Shown here: positions 8,843 to 17,098 of the stretch, one piece after another
Layout of the letters: each line of letters opens with the position of its first letter
How positions within the stretch are numbered: the first letter of the stretch is position 1
Source of the DNA: JALZUV01 sp964654855
Lineage (GTDB): Bacteria; Pseudomonadota; Alphaproteobacteria; Rickettsiales; JALZUV01
DNA length: 64,000 bases
NCBI GenBank assembly: GCA_964654855.1
Contig: CAZZJS010000003.1
Span: forward strand, 169,065 to 233,064
Reading direction: 5' to 3'
Notes under the pieces: model-generated
What the model was told of the DNA's origin: nothing
Database searches by the model: none
The model's input: only the letters and a program-made list of their open reading frames with translations
Translations under genes and position numbers: made by a program

Positions 8843-9840
8843 TTTTGTAATACCACCATGTAAGAGGGGCGAGGGTCATCTTCGTAAAGAGTGACCTCAC
8901 GTAACGAAATAGCATTAAGCTTGGTGCGCTCGGCTTGAGTTTTGAGATAATGGCTGCTATGAGCAAATCGCTGGATATCGCTGATATAACGATATCCTTC
9001 TGTTGCTTTGAGTGCGAAGGCAGTGAAGATAAAATATCCGCCAGGTTTAAGCGCTTTGGCAGCACCATCCATCACAGCGGCAAGCCCTCCTGTTATAGGC
9101 ATTACATTGGCGGCGACGATCAAATCATAAGCTGGAACGGATTGTTGTAGGAGATGATCACGCATATCTGCTTCGATAAAATCGGCGTAAGATTTACTCT
9201 CTGTTTCTTTGGCCTGTTCTATCATTTCAGGACAAATATCGAGGCCAACGAGTTTGGAGGTGAGAGTGGAAAGTAGCCCTCCGCAAAGGCCTGTGCCACA
9301 CCCAAGTTCTAAAATAACTTCAGGTGTTATGTTCAAGTCTACAATCTGTTCGTAAAGTTCAGCATCTCCCTCATATTCTTTTTCTAGCTCTTCTAGACTA
9401 TAAGTGGCTGCGCGTTTTGAAAACTTACTTAAAATAAAGGGAATAGGAGTGGTATGTGGTGCATAGCCATCAGCATATTGCCCACCTTCGTACGTGGCTT
9501 TGAGGTAAAGTGCCATTTCGTTTTTCGGATCGAATGCGAGAGACTTATTCAGTGCCTGAAGACCTTCATATTTTTTACTTAACCCGAAATGGCACACAGC
9601 CATTTTATAGAGCGCCATAGCATGTGAAGGTTGCCGCCATAAAACGAATTTAAAACGAATTTTGGCTTCTTCAAATTCACGTTCAGCGAGTAGCTCTTCT
9701 CCTAAGCGATAGGCAGAGCTTACTGGTTCCTTCGCACGCGTTAGCAAGATGCGCGCTTCTTCTTTTAGTGGCATAAACCAGTTGCGCAGCATCGCTTCCC
9801 ATTGTGCGGGTAGGGCTTGTAATTGATCTATCAACGCCAT
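8839..9840 (-). CDS. TPR-domain class I SAM-dependent methyltransferase
   Basis: The first 130 or so residues carry two or three tetratricopeptide-like repeats (AKIRFKFVLWRQPSHAMALYKMA and the following LQALNKSLAFDPKNEMALYLKA segment). The rest is a class I methyltransferase: the SAM-binding VILELGCGTGLCGG, the acidic loop VGLDICPEMI, and LKPGGYFIFT. Such fusions occur in alphaproteobacteria, but the methyl acceptor is unknown; the TPR part suggests a protein substrate or partner. It is divergent from ubiG with a gap of about 24 bp between start codons, so both promoters must overlap the other gene or lie within it. Confidence 0.8.
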   Translation of the reverse strand: MALIDQLQALPAQWEAMLRNWFMPLKEEARILLTRAKEPVSSAYRLGEELLAEREFEEAKIRFKFVLWRQPSHAMALYKMAVCHFGLSKKYEGLQALNKSLAFDPKNEMALYLKATYEGGQYADGYAPHTTPIPFILSKFSKRAATYSLEELEKEYEGDAELYEQIVDLNITPEVILELGCGTGLCGGLLSTLTSKLVGLDICPEMIEQAKETESKSYADFIEADMRDHLLQQSVPAYDLIVAANVMPITGGLAAVMDGAAKALKPGGYFIFTAFALKATEGYRYISDIQRFAHSSHYLKTQAERTKLNAISLREVTLYEDDPRPSYMVVLQK

Positions 9841-9864
9841 AGATATGATCTACCTAATAATCGT

Positions 9865-10605
9865 ATGAAAGTGAATAGGCGAGTGACGGCAACCACCCTA
9901 GAACTGGAAGAAATTGAGAAATTCACCGCAATTGCTGCAGAATGGTGGGATGAGTCGGGTAAGTTTGCGCCGCTACATAAGATCAATCCAACGCGGGTTC
10001 AGTATATTCGTGATGTCATTTATCAGCATTTTGATTGTGATTCGCTCGAAGGTAAAAAGCTGATCGATATTGGTTGTGGCGGTGGTTTGGTTTCTGAGCC
10101 GATGGCGCGACTGGGTGCGAAAGTCACCGGTATTGATGGCGGCGAGAAGAATGTCAAAACGGCGATGGCGCACGCGCAGGCCATGCAACTAAAAATCGAT
10201 TACCGCACAACGACGGCAGAAGCTCTGGCTGAAAAAGGCGAGCAGTTTGATGTTGTGCTAGCGCTAGAGATTATCGAGCATGTAGGCGATGTCGCTTTAT
10301 TTCTAGAATCTGTTTCGAAGCTCGTAAAACCTGGTGGTATTCTCATTATGAGCACGTTGAACCGAACCATGAAGTCTTATGCTCTGGCCATTGTTGGTGC
10401 TGAATACGTGTTGCGCTGGCTTCCGCGTGGTACGCATGATTGGAAAAAATTCCTGACTCCTGCAGAACTTATCCAACCTTTACAGGTTCATGGCCTAAAG
10501 CATATGGAAAGTAAAGGTATGGTGATGAATCCTTTGAAATGGGAATGGCAGATGTCTGATAGTGATTTGGAGGTGAATTATTATGCCAGTTTCACAAAAT
10601 TGTAG
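9865..10605 (+). CDS. ubiG: Ubiquinone biosynthesis O-methyltransferase
   Basis: UbiG performs both O-methylations in ubiquinone synthesis. The N-terminal region with IEKFTAIAAEWWDESGKFAPLHKINPTR is diagnostic (only the core is cited here), followed by the SAM site LIDIGCGGGLVSEPMARLGA and the VGADVAL-like EIIEHVGDVALF. GTHDWKKFLTP and NYYASFTK at the end also match. I choose the ATG at 9865; a TTG at 9823 would add 14 residues and would overlap the start of the divergent gene. The stop overlaps the start of thiE by 23 bases. Ubiquinone is the acceptor for the succinate dehydrogenase encoded later in the window. Confidence 0.93.
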   Translation: MKVNRRVTATTLELEEIEKFTAIAAEWWDESGKFAPLHKINPTRVQYIRDVIYQHFDCDSLEGKKLIDIGCGGGLVSEPMARLGAKVTGIDGGEKNVKTAMAHAQAMQLKIDYRTTTAEALAEKGEQFDVVLALEIIEHVGDVALFLESVSKLVKPGGILIMSTLNRTMKSYALAIVGAEYVLRWLPRGTHDWKKFLTPAELIQPLQVHGLKHMESKGMVMNPLKWEWQMSDSDLEVNYYASFTKL

Positions 10606-11263
10606 GCTCTACGCCATTACGCCGCCGAAATTTGAACTTTTGGAATTCATTCCGCAGGTAGAGGAAGCCTTTGCCGCAGGCGATATCGCATGTTTACAGT
10701 TGCGATTGAAAGAGGCTTCCGATGATGAAATCCGCGAAGCAGCGAAAGCATTGCAGCCTATTTGCCGCGCGCATAACGCGGCCTTTGTGGTGAATGATAG
10801 TTTGGAGATTGCACTGGAGGTGGGCGCGGATGGCGTGCATCTAGGGCAAGAGGATCTTGAAGGTACGAGCGTGAAGGCCATTGCGGAGCAGTTGCCTGAA
10901 GGTATGATTTTGGGCGTGACATGCCATGCCTCGAACCATTTGGCGATGGAAGCGGGCGAGCAGGGGGCGGCTTATGTGGCTTTCGGCGCGTTTTATGAAA
11001 CGACCTCTAAGCCCAAAGAGAAGTTAGAGAAATGGGGGACGCCTACGCCCGATTTGTTGGAAGGCTGGACAATGTTCACGACCGTTCCATGTGTAGCAAT
11101 TGGTGGTATCACGCCGTATAATTGTAAACCTCTTGTGCAGGCTGGAGCTGACTTTATTGCGGTGATCACAGGTATATGGAATCATCCTCAGGGCGCGGGT
11201 GCAGGGGTTGAAGCTTATCATACGGCAATACAGGAAGCGCTTGCGGCGGGGGCTGTCGCCTGA
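10583..11263 (+). CDS. thiE: Thiamine-phosphate synthase
   Basis: ThiE couples hydroxymethylpyrimidine diphosphate and thiazole phosphate to thiamine phosphate. It is a TIM barrel of 226 residues with RLYAITPP, ACLQLRLKEA, FVVNDSLEIALEVGADGVHLGQED, LGVTCH and PCVAIGGITPYN, matching the ThiE pattern. It overlaps the ubiG end. No other thiamine gene and no thiamine-pyrophosphate riboswitch is visible nearby, so it is probably expressed from the ubiG promoter. Confidence 0.9.
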   Translation: MPVSQNCRLYAITPPKFELLEFIPQVEEAFAAGDIACLQLRLKEASDDEIREAAKALQPICRAHNAAFVVNDSLEIALEVGADGVHLGQEDLEGTSVKAIAEQLPEGMILGVTCHASNHLAMEAGEQGAAYVAFGAFYETTSKPKEKLEKWGTPTPDLLEGWTMFTTVPCVAIGGITPYNCKPLVQAGADFIAVITGIWNHPQGAGAGVEAYHTAIQEALAAGAVA

Positions 11264-11276
11264 TATACCGCGCCAC

Positions 11277-11843
11277 ATGAAAATAGATGGTGTTTCGATT
11301 CGTAAAGGGAATGTGCTAATGCACAAAGGTGATCGCTTATGGGTGGTCGTCAAAACGCAACATACGCAACCTGGTAAAGGTGGAGCTTATATGCAGGTGG
11401 AGATGAAAGATCTTCGCGATGGCACAAAGCTTAATGAGCGTTTTCGTTCGGATGAGAAGGTAGAGAAGGTTCGCCTCGATCAGCAAGATTATCAGTTCCT
11501 CTATGCAGATGAAGGCTTGCTAAACTTTATGGATCAAGAGAGTTTTGAGCAAATTACGATCAATGCTGACATGATTGATGAAAAGCAATTGCCATTCCTG
11601 AGCGATGGTATGGTGGTTGCGATTGAAAGTTATGAGAGTGAGCCAATTGGTATTGCACTTCCACAGCAGGTGACCTTAGAGATTACTGAGGCAGATGCGG
11701 TAGTGAAGGGGCAAACAGCTTCTTCCTCTTACAAGCCAGCTGTATTGGAAAATGGAGTGAATATTTTAGTGCCGCCGCATATTTCTGCGGGAACGCGTGT
11801 GATTGTCGATACGCAAACCGGTGAATATGTAGGGAAAGAATAA
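11277..11843 (+). CDS. efp: Elongation factor P
   Basis: EF-P binds stalled ribosomes and rescues polyproline synthesis. The protein is 188 residues, the normal length, with an N-terminal KOW-like domain, the conserved loop TQPGKGGAYMQV containing Lys34 (the site modified in many bacteria), and two OB domains ending in ISAGTRVIVDTQTGEYVGKE. The ATG at 11277 is chosen because MKIDGVSIRKGN is the typical EF-P N-terminus; the open frame extends upstream into thiE. The downstream Pro-rich envelope protein at 12748 would be a plausible client (inference). Confidence 0.96.
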   Translation: MKIDGVSIRKGNVLMHKGDRLWVVVKTQHTQPGKGGAYMQVEMKDLRDGTKLNERFRSDEKVEKVRLDQQDYQFLYADEGLLNFMDQESFEQITINADMIDEKQLPFLSDGMVVAIESYESEPIGIALPQQVTLEITEADAVVKGQTASSSYKPAVLENGVNILVPPHISAGTRVIVDTQTGEYVGKE

Positions 11844-12673
11844 TGCCAGCAATTAACTCAGCAAACTTAAATGTAATGATCAAAGCGGCAGAAAATGCTG
11901 CTCATGGCATTCGCCGCGATTTTGGTGAAGTAACCAATTTGCAAATTTCACGCAAAGGTACGCTTGATTTTGTGACACAAACCGATTTGAAAGCTGAGAA
12001 GATTATCAAATCCGATCTTTCTTATGCCCGTCCTAAATATGGTTTCTTATTAGAGGAGGGTGGTGAAGTGGTTGGTGATGATCTCAACTATCGCTGGGTG
12101 GTCGATCCGGTTGATGGAACAACTAATTTTATTCATGCAATACCTTATGTTTGTATCTCTATCTCATTGGAAAAGAAGCGTTTAGTGGATGGCGCGTGGA
12201 TTCCGCATGCGGCGGTTATCTATGATCCTATCCATGATGATATGTTTATTGCGGAAGAAGGAAAAGGTGCTTTCTTAAACGATGTTCGCATTCAGGTGAG
12301 TAACCGTCAGAAGTTTGACGAGTCGTTATTAATTACGCATTCGCCTAAGCATGATCGTGCTAATTATAAAAAATCGATGCAATTGTTTTTGAAAGTGACA
12401 GAACAATCAAAAGGTATTCGTACCATGGGTGCAACAGCTTTGGATTTAGCTTATATAGCTGCGGGTAAATATGATGCAGGTTGGTACACGGCATTTAAAC
12501 GTTGGGATATTTCGGCGGGTTTGTTGATCGCAAAAGAGTCTGGGGCGCAGATTACACAGCTTGATGGCGATGAAAATATTTCAGATCCTAGTACGTTAGT
12601 GGTTGGAACTCCGAAAATGCATAAATCGTTACTCGATGTGTTGAAACCACATTGGATCGCAAAAGCGGCGTAA
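11843..12673 (+). CDS. suhB: Inositol-1-monophosphatase family protein
   Basis: This is a Mg-dependent phosphatase of the inositol monophosphatase superfamily, 276 residues. The metal-site motifs are DFVTQTDLKAEK, EEGG (metal-binding Glu), VVDPVDGTTNFIHAIP and KRWDISAGLLIAKESG. The efp-suhB gene pair, with stop and start overlapping by one base (TAATG), is common in alphaproteobacteria. SuhB in enterobacteria also acts in rRNA antitermination, but that role is not shown here. Confidence 0.92.
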   Translation: MPAINSANLNVMIKAAENAAHGIRRDFGEVTNLQISRKGTLDFVTQTDLKAEKIIKSDLSYARPKYGFLLEEGGEVVGDDLNYRWVVDPVDGTTNFIHAIPYVCISISLEKKRLVDGAWIPHAAVIYDPIHDDMFIAEEGKGAFLNDVRIQVSNRQKFDESLLITHSPKHDRANYKKSMQLFLKVTEQSKGIRTMGATALDLAYIAAGKYDAGWYTAFKRWDISAGLLIAKESGAQITQLDGDENISDPSTLVVGTPKMHKSLLDVLKPHWIAKAA

Positions 12674-12747
12674 TTTACAATTCTTGCTTGCCTTATTAGG
12701 CATAATGCTTTGATATGCGCGAGCGTGTAAAAAATAACAGGGGATAA

Positions 12748-15333
12748 ATGCGACGTAATTCTAAAAATTTGATTACTTTAGCGCTTGTATCATCTGTAGC
12801 TGCGATGGCTCTAATGCCCGCAAATTCTGAAGCTCAGCGCAATCGTCGTGCTCAATTACCGAGTGTTGAAATTCACCTGGAAGTGTTGAACTCACTTCAG
12901 CGCACTCGTGCAAATCGTCAGATGGTACGTCAGCAAGCTGCGCCGTCAACTATTCGTGCCGTGCCAGAGCCAGCTTATACAGGTGATAGCTTTGCGTCTG
13001 AAGTGGCGCGGAATATTCCATCTGCAGTTCGCGCGCCAGTGCGTAATGAACGTATAGTGCAGCAGTTACCTAAAAATGCTGCAAGACCAATCGTGGCTGC
13101 GCGAAGTGATTCGCAGGTGGTGATACAAAAACTGCCGAGCCGTAATGCCGTACGAGTTGAACCTTCTGAAGAGCAAATCGTGATGCAGCCTATTCCGCAA
13201 TCAGCAAAAGAATTTGCGATTGCTGGCTCAGAAGAAATGGAAGTGACAGCTTCTCCTGTTGTTACGGTGCCGGATGTGAAAGAAAAGAAGTCGAGTTCAT
13301 TCTTTGGTCAAATCGCCGACTTCTTCACAGGTGATAAGGCAGAAGACGATATACCAGAGCTGATTGAGAAGCCTGCAATCCAGGCATTATCAGTGCCGCG
13401 TACGATTGCTTCTGGTGCGGCTCCAACTGCTGTGGCGCAAGCGCCTGTGGTTGCAGGCCAGGTCGCTGCTGAAGGTACAGGCTCCTTCTTCTCGACCTTA
13501 CAGGATGAGTTAAATGGTTCGGTTCAATTTGAACAACCGGCAACTGCTTCGATCCACCCGCAACCTATAAACCCTTCGGAAGAGATGGTGGCTCAAATTG
13601 TGTCACCAGAGCTAGAAAGTTCGAAAAATATCCCTGCTGTGAAAGCTATACCGCAGCCGATTGTTCGCCAGCGCTATGAAGAGCGATTAGAGGAAGTAGC
13701 TCCTGAAGCTCAGTCGGTAAAAGTTGAAACTGTCCCAGCATTACAGCCGATACAAGCGACGCCAGTTCCAGCCGAAATGCCTAAAGCTAAAGTGATTGAG
13801 TTAGACGAACCTGAGCGCGTGAGTGGCTTACCTGTGCCGAGCGGGTTTGTGATTGCTGAAAAAGTGAATGAGGCCGGATTAGAGAAGCCATCATATACTC
13901 CACCAAAAAAATTAGAAGAACCTACAATGTTGCAGCAGCGTAAGGTTGTTATGCAGCCAATTCCTGCACCGATTGAGGTGGTTAAGCCCGTCATACCAAA
14001 AGTAACTGCTAATGAAGATGATTTTCCGCGTTTGAGCGAAGTAGAAAACGCGTCTAGTCCAAATACGTTGGAAGAACTTCCAAAATCTGCTCAAGAATGG
14101 TTGGAAGAAGATAGTGCGCCTGCACCAACGGCAGCGCCTGCTTCACCGATCGCTGAGATGTTGGCAGAGGTTCCAAAAGTGGAAACTCCGGTGATTCAAA
14201 AACCAACTATTGTGTCTCCGGTTGTGCAGGCTCCTGTGGTGGAGTCGCCCAAAGTGGTGGAGTGGAGAGATTCTGTTGGTCAGAAGGCTGTCGAAAAACC
14301 AGTGATTGAATCGCCCGTTATCGACGATCCTGAAATGGTTGAATTGCCAGAAATTGAACCTAGCAAATCAATGACAGATGCTGATGAATCATTTCTCAAT
14401 AGTGCTTTAGAGCTTGATGATCCCGAGCTAGTAGCATCTTTAGGTGAAGAGAAATCGATGATGGAGAAGGCGTTAGAGGAGGTGGAGCCGGTCGTTCCTG
14501 ATGCTCCTGCCGCTGCACCTGTTGCTGAGTTAGAAGAAGAATTAGCTTTGCTTATAGAAGAGGAGCCCGCTTCTCAAGTGCTGCCGACTGTGGCCTCGGA
14601 TCCAGCAGAGAAAGAAGGAATGTTTCCTGGTATTACTAAAACATTCAAAGGCTTACTAGGCGATGAGCAAGAAACCGCACCAGTTGCGGCGCCTTCAGAA
14701 CCGACTTCTTCAGTATCTTCTCCGGTTATTTCTAAAGAAGAGACGGCGAAGAATGTATTGCCGCCAGAGCTGCCTGTTGCGGGAGCACAGAAGAAAAATG
14801 ATTTGCCAGCAATGGATTTATTAGATGAAGAAGTTGGAAATCGCTTTCTTGAGGATGAGCTAGGGCTACCTGAACTTGAGATGGCAGAACCAAAAGTTGC
14901 TGTACCTCCTCCAGTTGTTGAGGAAATATCGACTGTTCCAACGGAATCTGAGTCTACTCCAGAAGAATTTGAAGTTGCATCTTTGCCACCAGAGCCAAAG
15001 GCAACGCCTTCACCTGTTTCGACGGGTAGTGTGGCAAATCTTCGTATCGCCTATGGTGCTGATGATACAGATATTCCAGATGCGAAAAAAGCGGCTCTTG
15101 TTGATATTGCAAAGAAGGCAAAGGCAGCTGGGAAGCGCGTGATCATCTCTTCTTTTGCGAGTGGAGAGGAAGATGAAAGTAAAGCAGCAAACATGATTTC
15201 ACTCTCACGTGGTTTGAGTTTGCGCGCCTTTTTTATCGATAATGGTATCGCGATGGATCGTATTATTGTGCAGGCTAAAGGCTTGGAGAATGCGGGCGGT
15301 CCCGAAGATCGCGCAGATATTTCAGTCGACTAG
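12748..15333 (+). CDS. Large envelope protein with Pro/Val/Glu-rich region and OmpA-like C-terminal domain
   Basis: The protein is 861 residues. A basic N-terminus and hydrophobic stretch (LITLALVSSVAAMALMPA) form a Sec signal peptide, with cleavage near SEA. Residues about 40-745 are low complexity, rich in Pro, Val, Glu and Ala with recurring short blocks such as VVMQPIP and PVVEEI. The last 105 residues resemble an OmpA/MotB-type peptidoglycan-binding domain: LRIAYGADDTDIPDAKKAAL, a KRVIISSFAS strand, then SLSRGLSLRAFFIDNGI and DRADISV. It probably spans the periplasm and tethers something to the wall. It lies downstream of efp-suhB, a context I recall from alphaproteobacteria, but I do not know a characterised homologue. 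Confidence 0.75.
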   Translation: MRRNSKNLITLALVSSVAAMALMPANSEAQRNRRAQLPSVEIHLEVLNSLQRTRANRQMVRQQAAPSTIRAVPEPAYTGDSFASEVARNIPSAVRAPVRNERIVQQLPKNAARPIVAARSDSQVVIQKLPSRNAVRVEPSEEQIVMQPIPQSAKEFAIAGSEEMEVTASPVVTVPDVKEKKSSSFFGQIADFFTGDKAEDDIPELIEKPAIQALSVPRTIASGAAPTAVAQAPVVAGQVAAEGTGSFFSTLQDELNGSVQFEQPATASIHPQPINPSEEMVAQIVSPELESSKNIPAVKAIPQPIVRQRYEERLEEVAPEAQSVKVETVPALQPIQATPVPAEMPKAKVIELDEPERVSGLPVPSGFVIAEKVNEAGLEKPSYTPPKKLEEPTMLQQRKVVMQPIPAPIEVVKPVIPKVTANEDDFPRLSEVENASSPNTLEELPKSAQEWLEEDSAPAPTAAPASPIAEMLAEVPKVETPVIQKPTIVSPVVQAPVVESPKVVEWRDSVGQKAVEKPVIESPVIDDPEMVELPEIEPSKSMTDADESFLNSALELDDPELVASLGEEKSMMEKALEEVEPVVPDAPAAAPVAELEEELALLIEEEPASQVLPTVASDPAEKEGMFPGITKTFKGLLGDEQETAPVAAPSEPTSSVSSPVISKEETAKNVLPPELPVAGAQKKNDLPAMDLLDEEVGNRFLEDELGLPELEMAEPKVAVPPPVVEEISTVPTESESTPEEFEVASLPPEPKATPSPVSTGSVANLRIAYGADDTDIPDAKKAALVDIAKKAKAAGKRVIISSFASGEEDESKAANMISLSRGLSLRAFFIDNGIAMDRIIVQAKGLENAGGPEDRADISVD

Positions 15334-15492
15334 GCTGTTTAGTGCGATAGCACTTGTTTAGAGACGCAAAATATGGGATAAGACGAGTGCATTGCGGGTA
15401 TCTGTAATGCCAAGGTTTTGGAAGTAGCCTTAGCTTCCAGAATTTAAAAATAAAAATAATAATTAAGGCATAAAAAATATAAAAGGGTAGAT

Positions 15493-16629
15493 ATGCGAGC
15501 CAATCGTCGCAAAGGTTTTAAATATTACTTTCGTAAGGTCTTTCACCGTCGCAACTTTATTGTGATGTCAGATGATTCTGTTGATCATTACCCGATCGCA
15601 GGTGCGACACAGTTCTTGATCCTAGCGCTTGTTATTGGTGGCTTTAGTTGGGGTTCATACTCAACAGGAAGTTATATGGCCGCGCAGCACGTACTAGAAG
15701 AGAAGGATCGCCAACTCGTATCGACGACTTTGCAGAAGCGTAAAATCGGCGAAGAGTACAGCTTGCTGAAGCATGATTTGAAAAAGCTTAAAGAATCAAA
15801 AGGTGATTTAAGCCAGTATGCTAAATTTGTATTAGAGCAGCATTCCCAAGAAGATGAAGTGGTAGTGGACGATACTGCTGTTATCGATTCTAACCGTCTT
15901 GGAGAAATGAAAAGCCGTCTTTTGGAGCGTATTTCGTTCTTGGAAGATAACTTATTTAAGCTGCAGCAGGAAAATGAAAGCATCGTAACAACGGTGATGG
16001 AGCGCACACAAAATAAAATTAAAGAATTGCGTGATGTGGTGAAGCGTACAGGGTTAGAGAGCTCGACTTTGACACGAAAAGCGAAAAAAGAAATCGCGCG
16101 GATGCAAAAGAAAAATTACAAAAATCAAGGGGGACCTTACTTACCTGATACAGTGCAGGACTTGGCTCCTAACTTGATTGAAAATATTGATGAAGCATTA
16201 GCCTTACAGCATTTAGTAGAGCACCTTCCGCTAGGGAAGCCTGTTGCATCGGCGCGTACAACAAGTCGTTTCGGTCGCCGATACGATCCTTTTAGTCACC
16301 GCCCTGCAATGCATTCAGGACAAGATTTTGTAGGTAAAAAGGGAGCGCGCATCGTAGCTACAGCTAATGGTCGCGTGATTTCTGCAGAGCGTCGTGGTGC
16401 TTACGGAAAAATGGTGGTGCTTGATCATGGGTTTGGAATTACAACCCGTTATGCCCATCTTAGCAAGATTGCTGTACATAAAGGGCAGCGAGTAAAGAAA
16501 GGTCAACGTATTGGAAGCCAAGGCTCCACCGGGCGTAGCACGGGCGAGCATTTGCATTATGAAGTGCGTTATAATAAAACCGCAGTTAATCCAATGAAAT
16601 TTATTAAGGCAGGTAAACATGTTCGGTAG
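15493..16629 (+). CDS. M23-family (LytM) peptidoglycan endopeptidase with coiled coil
   Basis: This is a 378-residue inner-membrane-anchored murein peptidase. A basic cytoplasmic N-terminus is followed by one transmembrane segment at about 38-60, then a long charged coiled coil at about 65-215. The M23 catalytic domain is in the last 130 residues. The zinc residues are present: HSGQD (H-x3-D) and GEHLHYEV (H-x-H), with SRFGRR and GNRV-like strands around them, so it should be active rather than an EnvC-like activator. It overlaps the bactofilin gene by 11 bases. Pairing of an M23 peptidase with a bactofilin is a known arrangement in which the cytoskeletal protein positions wall hydrolysis. 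Confidence 0.88.
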   Translation: MRANRRKGFKYYFRKVFHRRNFIVMSDDSVDHYPIAGATQFLILALVIGGFSWGSYSTGSYMAAQHVLEEKDRQLVSTTLQKRKIGEEYSLLKHDLKKLKESKGDLSQYAKFVLEQHSQEDEVVVDDTAVIDSNRLGEMKSRLLERISFLEDNLFKLQQENESIVTTVMERTQNKIKELRDVVKRTGLESSTLTRKAKKEIARMQKKNYKNQGGPYLPDTVQDLAPNLIENIDEALALQHLVEHLPLGKPVASARTTSRFGRRYDPFSHRPAMHSGQDFVGKKGARIVATANGRVISAERRGAYGKMVVLDHGFGITTRYAHLSKIAVHKGQRVKKGQRIGSQGSTGRSTGEHLHYEVRYNKTAVNPMKFIKAGKHVR

Positions 16630-17095
16630 TAAGAAAGATAAAGAAGCTAAAAAAAATCGCGCGCAACGTAATTCAGCACCATCGCTTATTTCACGCGATA
16701 TGAATATCTTAGGTAATCTTATTAGCGAAGGCATGATCGATATCGATGGCCGCATTGAAGGAAATGTACGTGCTTTAACAATTACTGTTCGTAAAGATGG
16801 TGTGGTGAAGGGAGACCTTCAGGCTGATGAGATCGAAATTCTAGGTCAAGTAAAGGGGCTTGTGCGCGCAAAGGATGTGCATCTTTATAGCAGCGCAAAG
16901 GTTGAAGGAAGTATCATGCATGAGGTGCTTTCGATGGAAGAAGGAGCCTTTGTGGATGGTAAATTTAAGCGCACTGACCGTGTGCATTTGGATGGTGCTA
17001 TGCAGCCGCAGATGGAGTCTGATGAGATTGAAAGCTCTGAAGAAGAAGTTCGTTTGCTAGAAAATATCCGCCTCATTAGCAATCAAGCTGATTAG
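16619..17095 (+). CDS. Bactofilin (polymer-forming cytoskeletal protein)
   Basis: This is a 158-residue bactofilin (DUF583). A basic N-terminal tail is followed by the right-handed beta-helix core at about residues 25-120, recognisable from the repeated hydrophobic/Gly pattern ISEGMIDIDGRIEGNVRA, GVVKGDLQADEIEILGQVKG and FVDGKFKR. The C-terminal tail is acidic. Bactofilins polymerise without nucleotide and scaffold enzymes at the membrane. Its start lies inside the end of the M23 peptidase gene, so the two are co-translated and presumably act together in cell-shape or localized wall growth (inference from known pairs). Confidence 0.93.
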   Translation: MFGSKKDKEAKKNRAQRNSAPSLISRDMNILGNLISEGMIDIDGRIEGNVRALTITVRKDGVVKGDLQADEIEILGQVKGLVRAKDVHLYSSAKVEGSIMHEVLSMEEGAFVDGKFKRTDRVHLDGAMQPQMESDEIESSEEEVRLLENIRLISNQAD

Positions 17096-17098
17096 TAA

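Noticed and set aside
10583..11263. Thiamine riboswitch upstream of thiE
   Set aside because: thiE begins inside the ubiG gene, leaving no room for a leader, and no THI-box words are seen.
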